The notes under the pieces are model-generated. The model worked only from the letters and a program-made list of their open reading frames with translations. It had not been told where the DNA came from and ran no database searches. 64,000 nt of DNA from positions 26,016,536 to 26,080,535 of the forward strand of contig NC_134524.1 of assembly GCF_027942865.1 (NCBI RefSeq), given 5' to 3'. A program made the translations under genes and the position numbers. This DNA comes from Odontesthes bonariensis (lineage: Eukaryota; Chordata; Actinopteri; Atheriniformes; Atherinopsidae). Shown piece after piece: positions 13,180 through 23,000 of this stretch; the first letter of the stretch is position 1; the number at the start of each line of letters is the position of its first letter.

Positions 13180-14470
13180 ATAAATCTAAACATTTTTGCC
13201 TGAGTTTGCCTCATTTTGCCTTTTGTTTCACCAAGATTCACATCCATGCGAGCAGCATATTTGGGACCTTTTTTGTTGTCACATCTTTAGAAATTGCTGC
13301 ACAAGATAATTCTGCAACAATTTAGATACCCAAGAAGTCAGAATTCATTAGCTCACATTCAAACGGAAGCAGTGAACAGTCTTGTCAAAGGGAGGATATG
13401 ATGCTTTTCCCCCCACACTGTCACTGAATCTTGCCGGCTGTGGCTGTCTGACAATTACTGCATCACAGTCCACGCCAACCTGCTAACACTTTTTTTGGTA
13501 TTTCCACTGCGTATACGTTTTTTTAACCCCATGTTATTTTCAATACTACTTTTATTTATTTTATTTTTCTCAAATGTGCCTACAGATATTTAGGAAAGTG
13601 TGTCTATGCATGAAATCTGCACGATATCTTTTAATTTATCTGGACTGTTGCTTGTTTTTAAATTCATTTAAATTATTTTATTTGTTTTTCTTTGTATGTA
13701 TTTTTACATATAATAAATTTTTGCTTCTTCCACTCCCTGCTGCAATGATTTTATTTTATGTAAAGAACTTTGAATTGTTTTGAACATGAAATGTGCTATA
13801 CAAAAAAATAAATAAATTTGATTTAAAATTTTTGATTTGATAACATTAATGCAAACACCCTTGGAACTATGTGTGTGTGTGTGTGTATGTATATATATAT
13901 ATATATATGTACATATATATAAAAAATACTCTTTACTTTGATTCCAGATTCATCTCGTCACCTCCAGATTGCCCTCTGGACATTACTCCGTGGCCATTTG
14001 ATTTACATCCATTCTTTCTCGGTAATAATGTATGAGCCAAAATAAAAATGGGAAACCTGCTTTATTATGCGACATTAAGGCCTCTGAATTACAACTTTGC
14101 TATAGTTCTCGGAATAACGATTTTGGCTACTCATCGGCCTTTTGTTTTTTTTAACTATAAAAGAAGAATAAAACAATACAAATAATAATAGCGTGGACTC
14201 GGACAGCACTACTGAATACAAGATCCTTCAAGATTTTTTTTTAATTTAACAGGACATTGGATACGTGGGTGTAGAGGTGTGGATGCTTTGATGGGGGAAA
14301 TTGAATCCCACAGTAACCAGGCTGTAACAGGAGTCTGGAATGTAATGTGAACAGGGCCCCCTGAGGACTATATCATGCTTTCAACACCAGCTGGGAAGCT
14401 AAGCTACAAGTTAGTGTGTCTGAGCACACAACTGCACTAACAGAAGACGTTTATTTATGTATTTTTTTAA

Positions 14471-14503
<33 letters not shown>

Positions 14504-15748
14504 GGAACTCTGAGCATTAAGAGGATAAAAAGTTTAAATTCAGAGAATCAAAAGCTTACCCATTATAAATCTAAACCCCCCTCCCGTCCCACGCCAAACT
14601 GAGCTAAGCTTTTTTCCAAAATCATTGACACACAAAGCCAGATTCCTACCCAGCTCTAAAACCTGACCTGCAGGATATCATGTGAGCCTGGCAGACTTTG
14701 ACCCAAAACACAGCAACTGGTGTCCGTGCGCTACAGTGGAAATAATCCACAATCAGAGGGCACCAATGAACTGGTTGCTCTGCATGTATGACTTGCAAAT
14801 TACTCACAACGCTGTGCGTTAGAGTATAGAGAAAGTAGAATTAAGGGCAGACAAAAGGAGACAGGTGTTGTCGCCCTTTCGAAGTTCTGAAACAACAACA
14901 ACAACTAGTATTGACTGACTGAGCCACCCATCAGGAAGCATGCACAAGTCTTGCTCTACGAGTCATAAAATGAATATCAACAGGTAACACAAGGAAATGC
15001 CTCGTCACATTAATCTTCATAACAACATGACAAAAGCTGAAATGTGGGAACACCATTTTAGGTGGTCTACATATTTGAGGTAAGAAACAAAGCAGAGGAT
15101 CAGTGGCAAAGTTCATTTAGATGTTTTAATGTATGAAGGATCTGTAAAGGTTACTTTATGGCACGTTCAAAGTTAAGAACCACTTTCTTCATACAGTAAA
15201 AAATACATCTTTCAGAATGATGGAAAGTGGCGAGGAAGTCTTATCCTGGTTAGCAATAGCCATAAAACCCACAGTTCAGATGAGGCAGCATGCGTTCAGT
15301 TTATTCAAAACATCAGACAACAATCAAGCCTTGGTGTCTAATGCCAAAGTACATAAAGAAATGCTGCTTCTCACACAGACTGTGCTGAACTGAGAATCAA
15401 CTTCAGCCATTCGTAAAGTGGTGAGAGTCAAACTGTATGGTTACAAGTTATCAATGTTCTATGTACGCCGAATTCAAGACCGGCTTTAATAACAAACATT
15501 TTTTTTAATTCCACGTTTTATTAAGTATTTAAATTTACAATATATGAGAATACGTCCAAATTCCTATTTTTTTTAAGTGGGTCTTGGTGACCTATAATGC
15601 CACCAATGATGCAAGCAGATATAGTATCAAAGTGAACGTGTAATGCGACTTAAATACGATAAGTACAGAGAACTGAGACTGCGGGTCACAGCAACCTACC
15701 ACAGTGGTCGTTCCTCCGGTCCTGGGTGCCGTGGGCCGTGTTCGCCAT
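3800..15748 (-). CDS. tbc1d14: TBC1D14, 5' half (partial gene, three coding exons)
   Basis: TBC1D14 is a TBC-domain (Rab-GAP-like) protein that binds the autophagy kinase complex and controls traffic from recycling endosomes; this is family knowledge. The visible coding order on the minus strand is 15700-15748, 11722-12493 and 3800-3923. The phases join exactly (1, 2, 0) and give 315 codons. Recognition rests on conserved blocks in the N-terminal half: QDSGIPTLEI, RKSSTFPRSGYDSIRLFSP, RSDDISVCSVSSL, SVSNEDILDF, SSAIVTLETDD, and in the third exon DPGWKLFGK. All are close to the human protein. The TBC domain is missing because the window ends inside the gene. The next gene upstream, KIAA0232, lies head-to-tail. 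Confidence in identity is high; the exact initiator is less certain. Confidence 0.93.
5765..5796. repeat. Poly-A tract
   Basis: An uninterrupted run of about 31-32 adenines after GGGG. No recognisable retrosequence lies upstream of it. A similar run is at 7645-7674. Confidence 0.9.
7645..7674. repeat. Poly-A tract
   Basis: A run of about 30 adenines in the TBC1D14 intron. I see no processed pseudogene or SINE body attached to it. Confidence 0.9.
8590..9117 (+). mobile_element. Decayed Tc1/mariner transposase fragment
   Basis: The sequence follows the first half of a teleost Tc1-like transposase gene. It has an N-terminal part around GCTCATCAATCTGGGAAGGG (8638-8657), then AACAAACCACAAGACTTCTG (8978-8997), and a segment reading KHGGGGLMIRAF (about 9064-9099) that corresponds to the KHGGGSxMxWG motif of Tc1 transposases. 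Several stops and frameshifts are present, and the catalytic-region segment before HGGGG is internally deleted. The 3' half is absent beyond about 9117, where the sequence changes abruptly. This is a dead copy; terminal repeats were not found. Confidence 0.8.
10115..10201 (+). mobile_element. RTE-type LINE 3' tail
   Basis: Contains CTCGCCCAGTGACAGCTGGG (10122-10141), followed by a short stretch and AATGGATGGATTG. This is the usual 3' terminus of fish RTE-clade (Rex3-like) LINEs and of SINEs that share their tail. No coding part is attached. The reverse-strand counterpart occurs at 37284-37376. Confidence 0.6.
10714..10728. repeat. Poly-G tract
   Basis: Fifteen consecutive guanines inside TBC1D14 intron 2. 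A 31-base G run occurs at 14472-14502 and an 18-base run at 17797-17814. Confidence 0.85.
11722..12493 (-). CDS. tbc1d14: TBC1D14 coding exon 2 (large N-terminal exon)
   Basis: 772 nt encoding residues of about 17-273. The acceptor is TTCTTTAAAG at 12494 and the donor is AG|GCAAGT at 11722. The exon carries most of the family-specific N-terminal region, which is Ser/Thr-rich and lacks a folded domain. Conserved blocks are DSGIPTLEI, KSSTFPRSGYDS, NRSDDISVCSVSSL and SNEDILDFTVTSESSAIV, ending with KLGPLASLFSR. The open frame continues past the donor for 14 codons to a stop. Reading through therefore gives a truncated protein, whereas splicing with GC-AG restores the human-like LFSR-SLFARR junction. 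Confidence 0.92.
13141..13180. repeat. (AAT)n microsatellite
   Basis: About ten tandem AAT units with minor variants at the ends. Confidence 0.9.
13599..13830 (+). mobile_element. LINE 3' UTR remnant (same subfamily as 52385-52985)
   Basis: Starts with TGTGTCTATGCATGAAATCT and continues with GGACTGTTGCTTGTTTTTAA, CTGCTGCAATGATTTTATTT and AACTTTGAATTGTTTTGAAC. The same series is found in the same order at 52765-52985, where it follows a recognisable L2/CR1 ORF2 tail. Only the 3' UTR is present here. Confidence 0.75.
13870..13921. repeat. (GT)n(AT)n compound microsatellite
   Basis: About nine GT units pass into about eleven AT units, with a second short AT block after GTAC. Confidence 0.9.
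14472..14502. repeat. 31-base poly-G tract
   Basis: Uninterrupted run of guanines in TBC1D14 intron 1 (template C on the transcribed strand, so the transcript carries poly-C). Length may be affected by sequencing error. Confidence 0.85.
15700..15748 (-). CDS. tbc1d14: TBC1D14 coding exon 1 (start codon)
   Basis: The ATG is at 15748-15746 and opens 16 codons (MANTAHGTQDRRNDHC) plus one base, ending at the donor TGTG|GTAGGT. The spare G joins GT at the start of the next exon in phase. The start was chosen because it is in frame across that junction. An upstream ATG at 15804 opens only a 13-codon uORF. The peptide itself is not visibly conserved with the human N-terminus, so this exon is supported by phase and splice sites rather than by homology. 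Confidence 0.75.
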
Positions 15749-16250
15749 GCCGCCGGTTGAGGCTACAGGTGGGTGACAGGTAGCCGCCGGTCGCAGTGGT
15801 CCATGATGATGCTGTGGCTACTGCTGCATCACCATCGCCTCCCTTGACTCTTCAACTCAGCTTAATGCACACAAACAGCACCAAAAGTCAAGTCATATGC
15901 CGTCACACATATTCATCGCAGGGCAACAGAGCTGCCAAACACGAGCACCACGTCACACTACTCCTACACGCGAAGTGCACTTGCTGCCGACGCCAACTCA
16001 CTAATTTCCCCAGCGCTTCCTCAAGTAGGACAAAATTTTAAGTTACAGTGCGGGAGACGCCTTATTTTGCTTTCTCGGCATCACAGCGGGAGAGGAAGCT
16101 CTTCTCCGTCTTCTCGCGAACCACCACCACAAGCACAATTAACACGTTTGACCGAAATAATCCAACATTTCATACCTATTTCGTCGCATCCGCCGCCATT
16201 TTAAACAAACTTGTGTCGAGAGTGCCGCGTAATCGAGTCAAGAACGGTGA
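15749..16250 (-). promoter_or_regulatory. TBC1D14 5'UTR and CpG-rich promoter region
   Basis: This stretch is richer in CpG than its surroundings. It carries TCTCGCGA at 16112-16119, the core of the TCTCGCGAGA motif bound by BANP at TATA-less promoters. It also carries CCGCCATTTT at 16193-16202, an exact match to the YY1 consensus CCGCCATNTT. No TATA box was seen. The transcription start is not resolved; somewhere near 16100-16200 is likely. A 106-codon open frame across 16048-16368 on the plus strand has no recognisable homology and is treated as chance. Confidence 0.55.
15763..15804 (-). promoter_or_regulatory. Upstream ORF in TBC1D14 5'UTR
   Basis: On the minus strand an ATG at 15804 opens MDHCDRRLPVTHL and a TAG stop at 15763. 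It ends 14 nt before the main ATG and does not overlap it. Such a uORF could lower translation of the main frame; that is inference. Confidence 0.45.
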
Positions 16251-16929
16251 GCCTCGCCTCGATGGATTCACCTGTCAGGACCTGAAGGCATTAATAATCA
16301 ACCTGACCGTCGACATGATCATTATTCAGAAGACTGATAAGGAAACTGATATTTTAAATGTGCTGTAAATGTGAGTAATGTTTAAAAAAATAAAAATAAA
16401 AGATTTATTCTGTAATAGGCCTACCGAGTTTCCAACCTACCTAAAGATATTCTTGCCTTGTTGTAGCCCGAGATGGGCAAAGAAAAGTCGCTCACCTGAA
16501 CTGACGTGCTCGTCAAAATTCAAACAATTGAATGAAAAACGTTTAAGGAAGAAAAAATAAAATAAAAAGTTTAAATATCTTAAAGTTTTCCCAATATACA
16601 ATATGTTCACTCAATGTGTTACACAAAATGTAGCTTAAAACTGTATAGAGGTTGTTAAAGTACTGAATTGTGGGAGCATTATATCTTTATAGTACCTAGA
16701 AAGTCATAATAGCTAAAGGCTTTCTAAAATATAAAAGTCTGTATATTCAGTTACAGCTATAAAACAGTATATTTGGGTCGTCTGCTTCTCGCAGCAACCT
16801 TACACTACTCTCTAGTGTCACCATGAGGTCAAGGAGCTAAATTCCTCTCTCAACTGTCACCACTTTATCAAGGAAACGCTGACACTAGTATTGAGGTTTG
16901 GTTTTACTCCTTTATTAGATGTTAAGAAA
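16251..16929. other. Intergenic gap between TBC1D14 promoter and KIAA0232 3' end
   Basis: About 0.7 kb of A/T-rich sequence with no gene or recognisable repeat. It separates two head-to-tail minus-strand genes. Confidence 0.5.
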
Positions 16930-19925
16930 ATCCACAATGAAACAAAATAATTTATTCAGGGTGTACATGAAATTAGAACACAGCTACTCAGGGCAGATGG
17001 ATATAGGGAGGGTGGAGGAGCGTCATCCGGGTGGGGATGAGAAGACGAGGAAAACTCAAGTTTTCAGTGCTGGATATGTTCTTTAGACCACAGTGCAACC
17101 AAAACTCAGCAACCCCGCCAACGTCATGCCAAACACATATACCCTCACTGAATGCATTTTCCCGTCATTAATGTTTAGTTTAAAACATGGCCGATCAAAA
17201 GTGGAAGAGGTGAGTGGAGGAAGATGTGATGCAATCCATTCCATTCAACTGCTTTCGCTTCTTGCTCACATTCACTGACAGATGCACACGGTCGAAACAT
17301 TCTTTCACAGATTTAACCTCAAATCTTTTTTTTTTTTTTTCCTTTTTAAATCAAAATGTGTCGTTTAAGCCAACTTAAAAAGATGGAGTGTGATGTTTGC
17401 ATGCTTTATTTCTCAGAGACATTCCACGGTTTGTTTTCTCAGGTGTCCCTCGCTCAAAATTATTCCACATGCAAAGTTAACTGCATGACTTTTATCCTAG
17501 TGCTGTTGAATGTTTACATGCGCCAAGGTATTGCATAGAACTCGGGGCTTCTTGAGCCCCTTCCGCATTGCTTATGCAACCTACAATGGCTTAGTTCTTC
17601 TGTTCCCTAAAACTAAAAGCTCCAAGTCGATGACAGTTATCTCAGCCGTTTGCTTGGATGGAACTGCTGTCAACTGCTTCTTTTCTACAATCAAAGTAAA
17701 GTTTAACATTAATGCATCAATGCACTGTCACAGGTCTGAGTGTAGACTATGCTTCTATTAAAAAGTTTCCTGAGTGTCTGACGACTGTCAAAGTAAGGGG
17801 GGGGGGGGGGGGGGAATGGGGACAAGACCCTGAAGTTTGAATACGGTTCACTCCATTACTCGAGGGGGTCCTTTTTCGATTAAAGTGGCGTCGGACTGAA
17901 CAAACCCTGGGCCTTCCACCACCTTTGCATTCGCTAAAGCAGAAGCCATTTCCAAAGCCATGCCCAAAGTAGACGCCTTTCCCCTGCGACAGTGCATTAC
18001 AACACACAAGCATTTTTAATTCACTGTTAAAGGGAGGGGGTGATTTTAGTTTTCTGTGCTTCGCTTTTCTGGTGGGACACAACAATGTAGTCATACTCCT
18101 ACTAGCCTCTAAACCTGTTTTTGTTTGTTTTTTTTTTTAAAGAAAAAAGAACAAAGAAATCTTAAGAAATGCACAGTGCACGTATGCTTGGAGTCTATTT
18201 TCAAACTGAAGGTCCTGAGGAGGGCTGCTGAAGCACACCGTTTAAAGTTTTTATAGCCAATTTATACAAAGGGGGGGGTGTTTCAGATTTACCACACTGA
18301 TGCATTTGGATTCTTGTGAATGAACCTCAGGACTCCGCAGGCATTCATGTTTCTCTGAGATAAAAGTTCTACTACACCCAATCTGAACCAGTGCCTTCAC
18401 AAGTTCTATGCCACCACACACAAACAGTGAGACAATCAATATTTCAACAAGCTATATTGTAAACCAAAAACTAAAAACACACCTCATACGGGAAAAGAAA
18501 GCATTCGTCTCTCAAGTGTAATTATTACAGCTTTGTTTTTGGTGTGATATTCGCCGCGCTCCTTTCATTACACGTTGGTTTAGTTGCATTTCTTGACAGT
18601 CGACGCCAATTTGGAGCTTGGAAACCGAGAGGATGCGCTGAAACGAGAGATTTGAATACCTCCGAGTGTTTCTGCTTCAGTCGTTTTAAGGGCTGACAAT
18701 TAAGAGATGACCTTGAAATAAAAAAAATAAAAGAAAAAGAAGAGCCAAACCACATGAAGAAAAAAGTGTGATCAGGCAAAACTCATCTTCACAATTTTTT
18801 TTTTTTTTGTGGGGAGGGGGGGGGAATCACGGAGTCTGTCTGGACTATAAACAAAACTATGCCATCAGCTTATCGCAGCCATATGATGGAACTGCAACTT
18901 CAAAAGAGTTTTGAACATATTTATAGCACCAATAGTCTTCTGTACCATTAGATTTACAAAAAAAAAAAAGATAAAACAAAGTTTAATTCTGTGTCTGCAT
19001 AAATGGCTGTGGTCATGTCTTTTCACGGTGGGTTTTTAACCCAAAAACGCATTTTTTCCTTTGTTTTTTGTTTGTTTTTTATTTTGTTTTCTCCTCCCCC
19101 CAAGTTTCTTGTACAGCATTGCATGTTCAAGTAGATTATTTGTATTTTTTGCCAACCAAAGTCCTTTTTTTTTTTTCGATTTGCGGTTATTTTCGTGTTT
19201 AAACTTTTTTTTTTATTATTATTATTATTTTAGCCTCACAAACCACACTATGTCTACTGCTAGCTTTTGAAAGACTATCACCATTCAAAACTCAGACTTA
19301 GAACTTCAAACACGGGGAATTTAAGGATATTTAGAAGAAAGCTGCACACATTCTCTACTTCACATTCAGAAAGTCATCCAAACAAACTATATAAATTAAA
19401 CTCCCAAATTCTTACGCAACTCAAAAGAATCTCAACATCCTTGTTTTTATCTTTCTGAACTCGAGATGGAAAAAGTAGAGGATGCAATAGCAGTCGATTC
19501 ACACATTAGGTTCAACTAGAAAAGAGGAGTGAGACTGGCTGGACGAACATACATGCACAACCATTCAGACACCACCAACCACCAGAATTCTTAGTTCAAA
19601 CTCAAAATGTTGGGAACAAAAAACGGACGAGGATAGAACAAAACACTTGTCCCTACGAGCTAACTGTGAGACTTGAATGAGGACCAGTGTACACAGAATC
19701 AACTGAAACAAATTATAAAATGCATGTCTGCTTGTGGCATCACTCAAAGACATGGTTTTTTTTGTTGTTTTTTTTTTCTTTTTTTGAGTTTTCCTATTTT
19801 CACTCTGTCGATCTGATTGTTGATTACACAAGGTTTTTTTTTTTGTTGTTTTTTGTTTTTTAAAGTTAGTAAATGAAAACCAACAGGGTTATGCGTCGGG
19901 GGTTTTCAAGAGGTGTCTCAGAAAA
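16930..19925 (-). other. Probable KIAA0232 3'UTR
   Basis: Sequence downstream of the inferred stop codon, without further coding signs. An AATAAA lies on the minus strand at 16951-16956 and another at 17405-17410; either could be the poly-A signal. The 18-base G run at 17797-17814 and several T runs (17325-17340, 18789-18808, 19209-19230, 19762-19795) lie within it. A 3-kb 3'UTR would be in line with the long 3'UTR of the mammalian gene, but the end point is inferred only. Confidence 0.45.
17797..17814. repeat. Poly-G tract
   Basis: Eighteen consecutive guanines on the plus strand, within the presumed KIAA0232 3'UTR (poly-C in the mRNA). Confidence 0.85.
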
Positions 19926-20062
19926 TTAGCCTACATTAGGTTTTTTCCAGCTCTGAGATGACCCTGAATCTTTGCTGGTAAAAGAGGTCCAGTCACAAGA
20001 GCGGAGGAACTTTTCCTCTCGGCAACAGGCGTCCTCTGCCAAACTGGAGAATTCAAATGTTG
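19926..20062 (-). CDS. kiaa0232: KIAA0232 last coding exon (tentative)
   Basis: The preceding exon ends in phase 1. Joining it to the AG at 20064-20063 gives the reading ATFEFSSLAEDACCREEKF and on to WKKPNVG and a TAA at 19928-19926, 44 residues. The AG seven bases upstream (CTAG at 20073-20070), directly after the pyrimidine tract, would instead give a stop within a few codons. Which acceptor is used therefore decides the C-terminus. Homology of this tail to mammals could not be confirmed from memory. Confidence 0.55.
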
Positions 20063-23000
20063 CTGCTCCCTAGAAAAAGACGAAAGAACAAAAATGGTTA
20101 GATTGTTGCACACCAATATTCTTCTTTTTTATTTATTTTTTTTTTTTTAAACCTTGCATCGAGCAGATGCTGCAGGTCTGCTGGACTCAGATGCTAACCA
20201 TCACCGTTTGTTGTGCAAATTTAGCTTTAATTCCGATTTAATAAATTTGAATCCAACAAGACAATGTTTGAAAAAAAAAAAAAAAAAAAAAAAAAGACAA
20301 TGTTGTGAAGAAGCACAACATCCCTGTAGTTTAACCCATTGAGGCCGGGAAAGCATTGCCGCATTTCTACCTTTAAAGCCGGGGGCGCTGTTGCGTTATT
20401 CTACCTTTAAGGCCGGGAAAGCGTGCACGTCTTTTTTCATGTATAAGGTTGTTTTGCACCAATTATTGACCTCTGCGCCAATTAAATGCATTATAATCGA
20501 CACGCGTGAGTGTCGTCATGTTCCTCGTGTCATTGTTTTGAAGTTAAGTTACATCGAACAAGCGTGGAGGACTTTCAGTGGGAAGACATTTCAGACGGGA
20601 GCGATTGTGAGGAGTTTTCTTGGCTTTGATGATGCTGATGAACGTGCTGACCCAATCCATGGAGATTTATGGCTAGCACATATGTTTGAAGATGACGATA
20701 ACGACGAGGATGACTTTGAAGGGTTTGAATGTGAGTGGAAGACTGACAATTACCACCGTAATCGACGGAGAGATTTCAACCGCACACCAGGGGTGAAAGT
20801 CGATTTCCCTGCAGATGCCACACCATTGCAGGCATTTAATCATATTTTTACTGAGGAGCTTTGGGCGCATCTCGTTTCCGAGACGAATAGATACAGTGAG
20901 CAGGTACATCAGACTCCAGCAAAGATGGCAAGGTGGTCACACGTAACTGTGCCGGAGATGAAAACGTTTATTGGAATGTGTATGGGCATGGGACTCCTTG
21001 TGCTGCCAGTACGAAGAGATTACTGGCGATAAAATAAATATATAAATAAATAATTTAAATATAAAATTAAATTTTATTTTATTACTGTTTTCTAATTGAA
21101 AATAGGGCTGTTCCTGCACTTTACTTTTTACATGTTCCATTTTCGTGAAGGTGTATGTAAATAAACTCAATTTCCAAAGAAAGCCACAAATACTTTTTGA
21201 ATTTTGTTTCTATCTGCTACAGAGGCTGAGAAATCAATCATTTAGTAGGCGTTGACACAATTGCTGAATTTCCAGAAAAACTTCAGGTTTTAGGGGATCT
21301 TTCTGAAATCGCCGATAGGTTTTACAGGCATTCTTTTCCAGGCGTTTTAGGCCTAAATGGGTTAAAAGACTGGGAGATAAACAAGCCTGTTCTCTGACCA
21401 GACCCATCACCTATTTGACAAACATTTGGCCATTTGAGGGGATTTCCCTAATGCTATGAACCCGCTATGAACTTCATTCCTCCAGAGTGTTTTCCCTTGT
21501 TCAAATGGCCAAAAGGAATGCTGAAGTGTGTCCTTCTTCCACCAAAACTATTGTGCTTAAACTTTTTCTAAGAAAAATGGGTACACCAGCATTGTCAATC
21601 CTTTCCACATTGCCAGTTGTAGCATTTTTTTTTTTAACTTTTTTCACCACCCTCATTGCTCAGGGCAACAATGTATTCAGAACCGGTTTAGTAAATGAAC
21701 AAACTGCCAGGGGGAATGAGCTGCCAACTGTCTCGCAGTCAGGTAAAAATCCATCAGTCGTCTCTCATCTGCGAGTTGTTCCCATTTGACTCGGGTCAGG
21801 GCCAGAGCCAATAAATAACCGTGACTACTGCAGAATCATTTGACACGGGACTGAACGCTGAATAAACTTTTTTTTTTTTTTTTTTTGGTTTGTTTTGTTC
21901 CTTGTAAAGAGGGCTGTGATGTAATAGTGATGCGTTTCGGCTGTCGCACACCTACTCAAAAAAAAGTCTATAGAAGCTGCTGTCGTGACCAATCACCATA
22001 CAGACATCATATTGTAGATATGCATGGAGTAAAGGGCTGAACATAGATTTCTGTACGCTCTCTGTTGGTGCCTCACAAACACACGTCTACATGTTATAGC
22101 ATTTTGCTGCCACTTTGCCACAAATACTGTTTGCTCAAATAAAAAAAAAAGATCAATCACAGTACGGTCTGTTGCAAGTTTTTCACATCATGGTACATCA
22201 CGCCACGTAAAATGCTGGGACATTTTTTTTTTTTTTTTACCTTGCAGCCAACATTTGGTTAAGAGGAGTAGAAGTAGAACAAAGTGATACATCAACTTCA
22301 CATTCTCTAAAGGGCCCGACAGGTTTGGTTCTAGTACGTAGCGTTAACTAAGGTGTAGGGTACGTGGTAACCTGGAGCCGAAGGGGATAAAAAACACCTC
22401 ACACATTTAAAGACATTTTCAAAACGAGCCTTTTTGATGTGTTGCAGAAAAAAACGATTGTGTCGATTACAGGGTAAATAAGTGTTTTGAAACATGAGGT
22501 TACCTGTACACTGAGATCCAGGGAAAAGAGGGGAACAAATTGTGTTTTGCCACCAGCACTCATCTTGCTGGTTGCCAGTTCCTCCCTGTCCACTCGTATT
22601 TAATAGTGGAAACTAGACAAAACAAATGAGACGTGGTTAGTGTATTACAGGAAACAGTCACCTGAGATATCATGGCTGGGACCCAGCTAAAGATCAATGT
22701 TTTGGTCAAACTTGCTAAATAAAAGATACTGATAATCATTAAAGATTAGACCCTTACCTCTGGCACATCGCCAACAAAGTCGTAAGCAATCCCATACTTG
22801 GGGATCTGACCTGCTGGTGAACATGAACAGGACCGTTTTTCTCCTGAAGATTCCTCTTTTTGAATCTCGCCAACCGATACGTCCATCTGTTCACCTGCAC
22901 TTGATGCCGATGCTGCCGTTTTGCAGTCTAAGCAAATCTCTTGCTCAGCGATTGGCAGGAGGGCACTAGAACCCTCCTGTGAATCCAGAGAGGTCTGGGC

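Larger units (their letters stand above)
12494..15699 (-). other. TBC1D14 intron 1
   Basis: A 3.2-kb intron. It includes an (AAT)n tract (13141-13180), an L2-like LINE 3' end (13599-13830), a mixed GT/AT microsatellite (13870-13921) and a 31-base G run (14472-14502). I see no exon inside it. Confidence 0.7.

Noticed and set aside
16048-16368. 106-codon plus-strand open frame in the TBC1D14 promoter
   Set aside because: No recognisable domain, atypical composition and overlap with promoter motifs; likely chance.
22399-22593. Frame beginning MDREELATSKM as a gene start
   Set aside because: It overlaps KIAA0232 exon 6 in another frame; the frame giving FPLLNT and WWQN...SPLFP matches the family.
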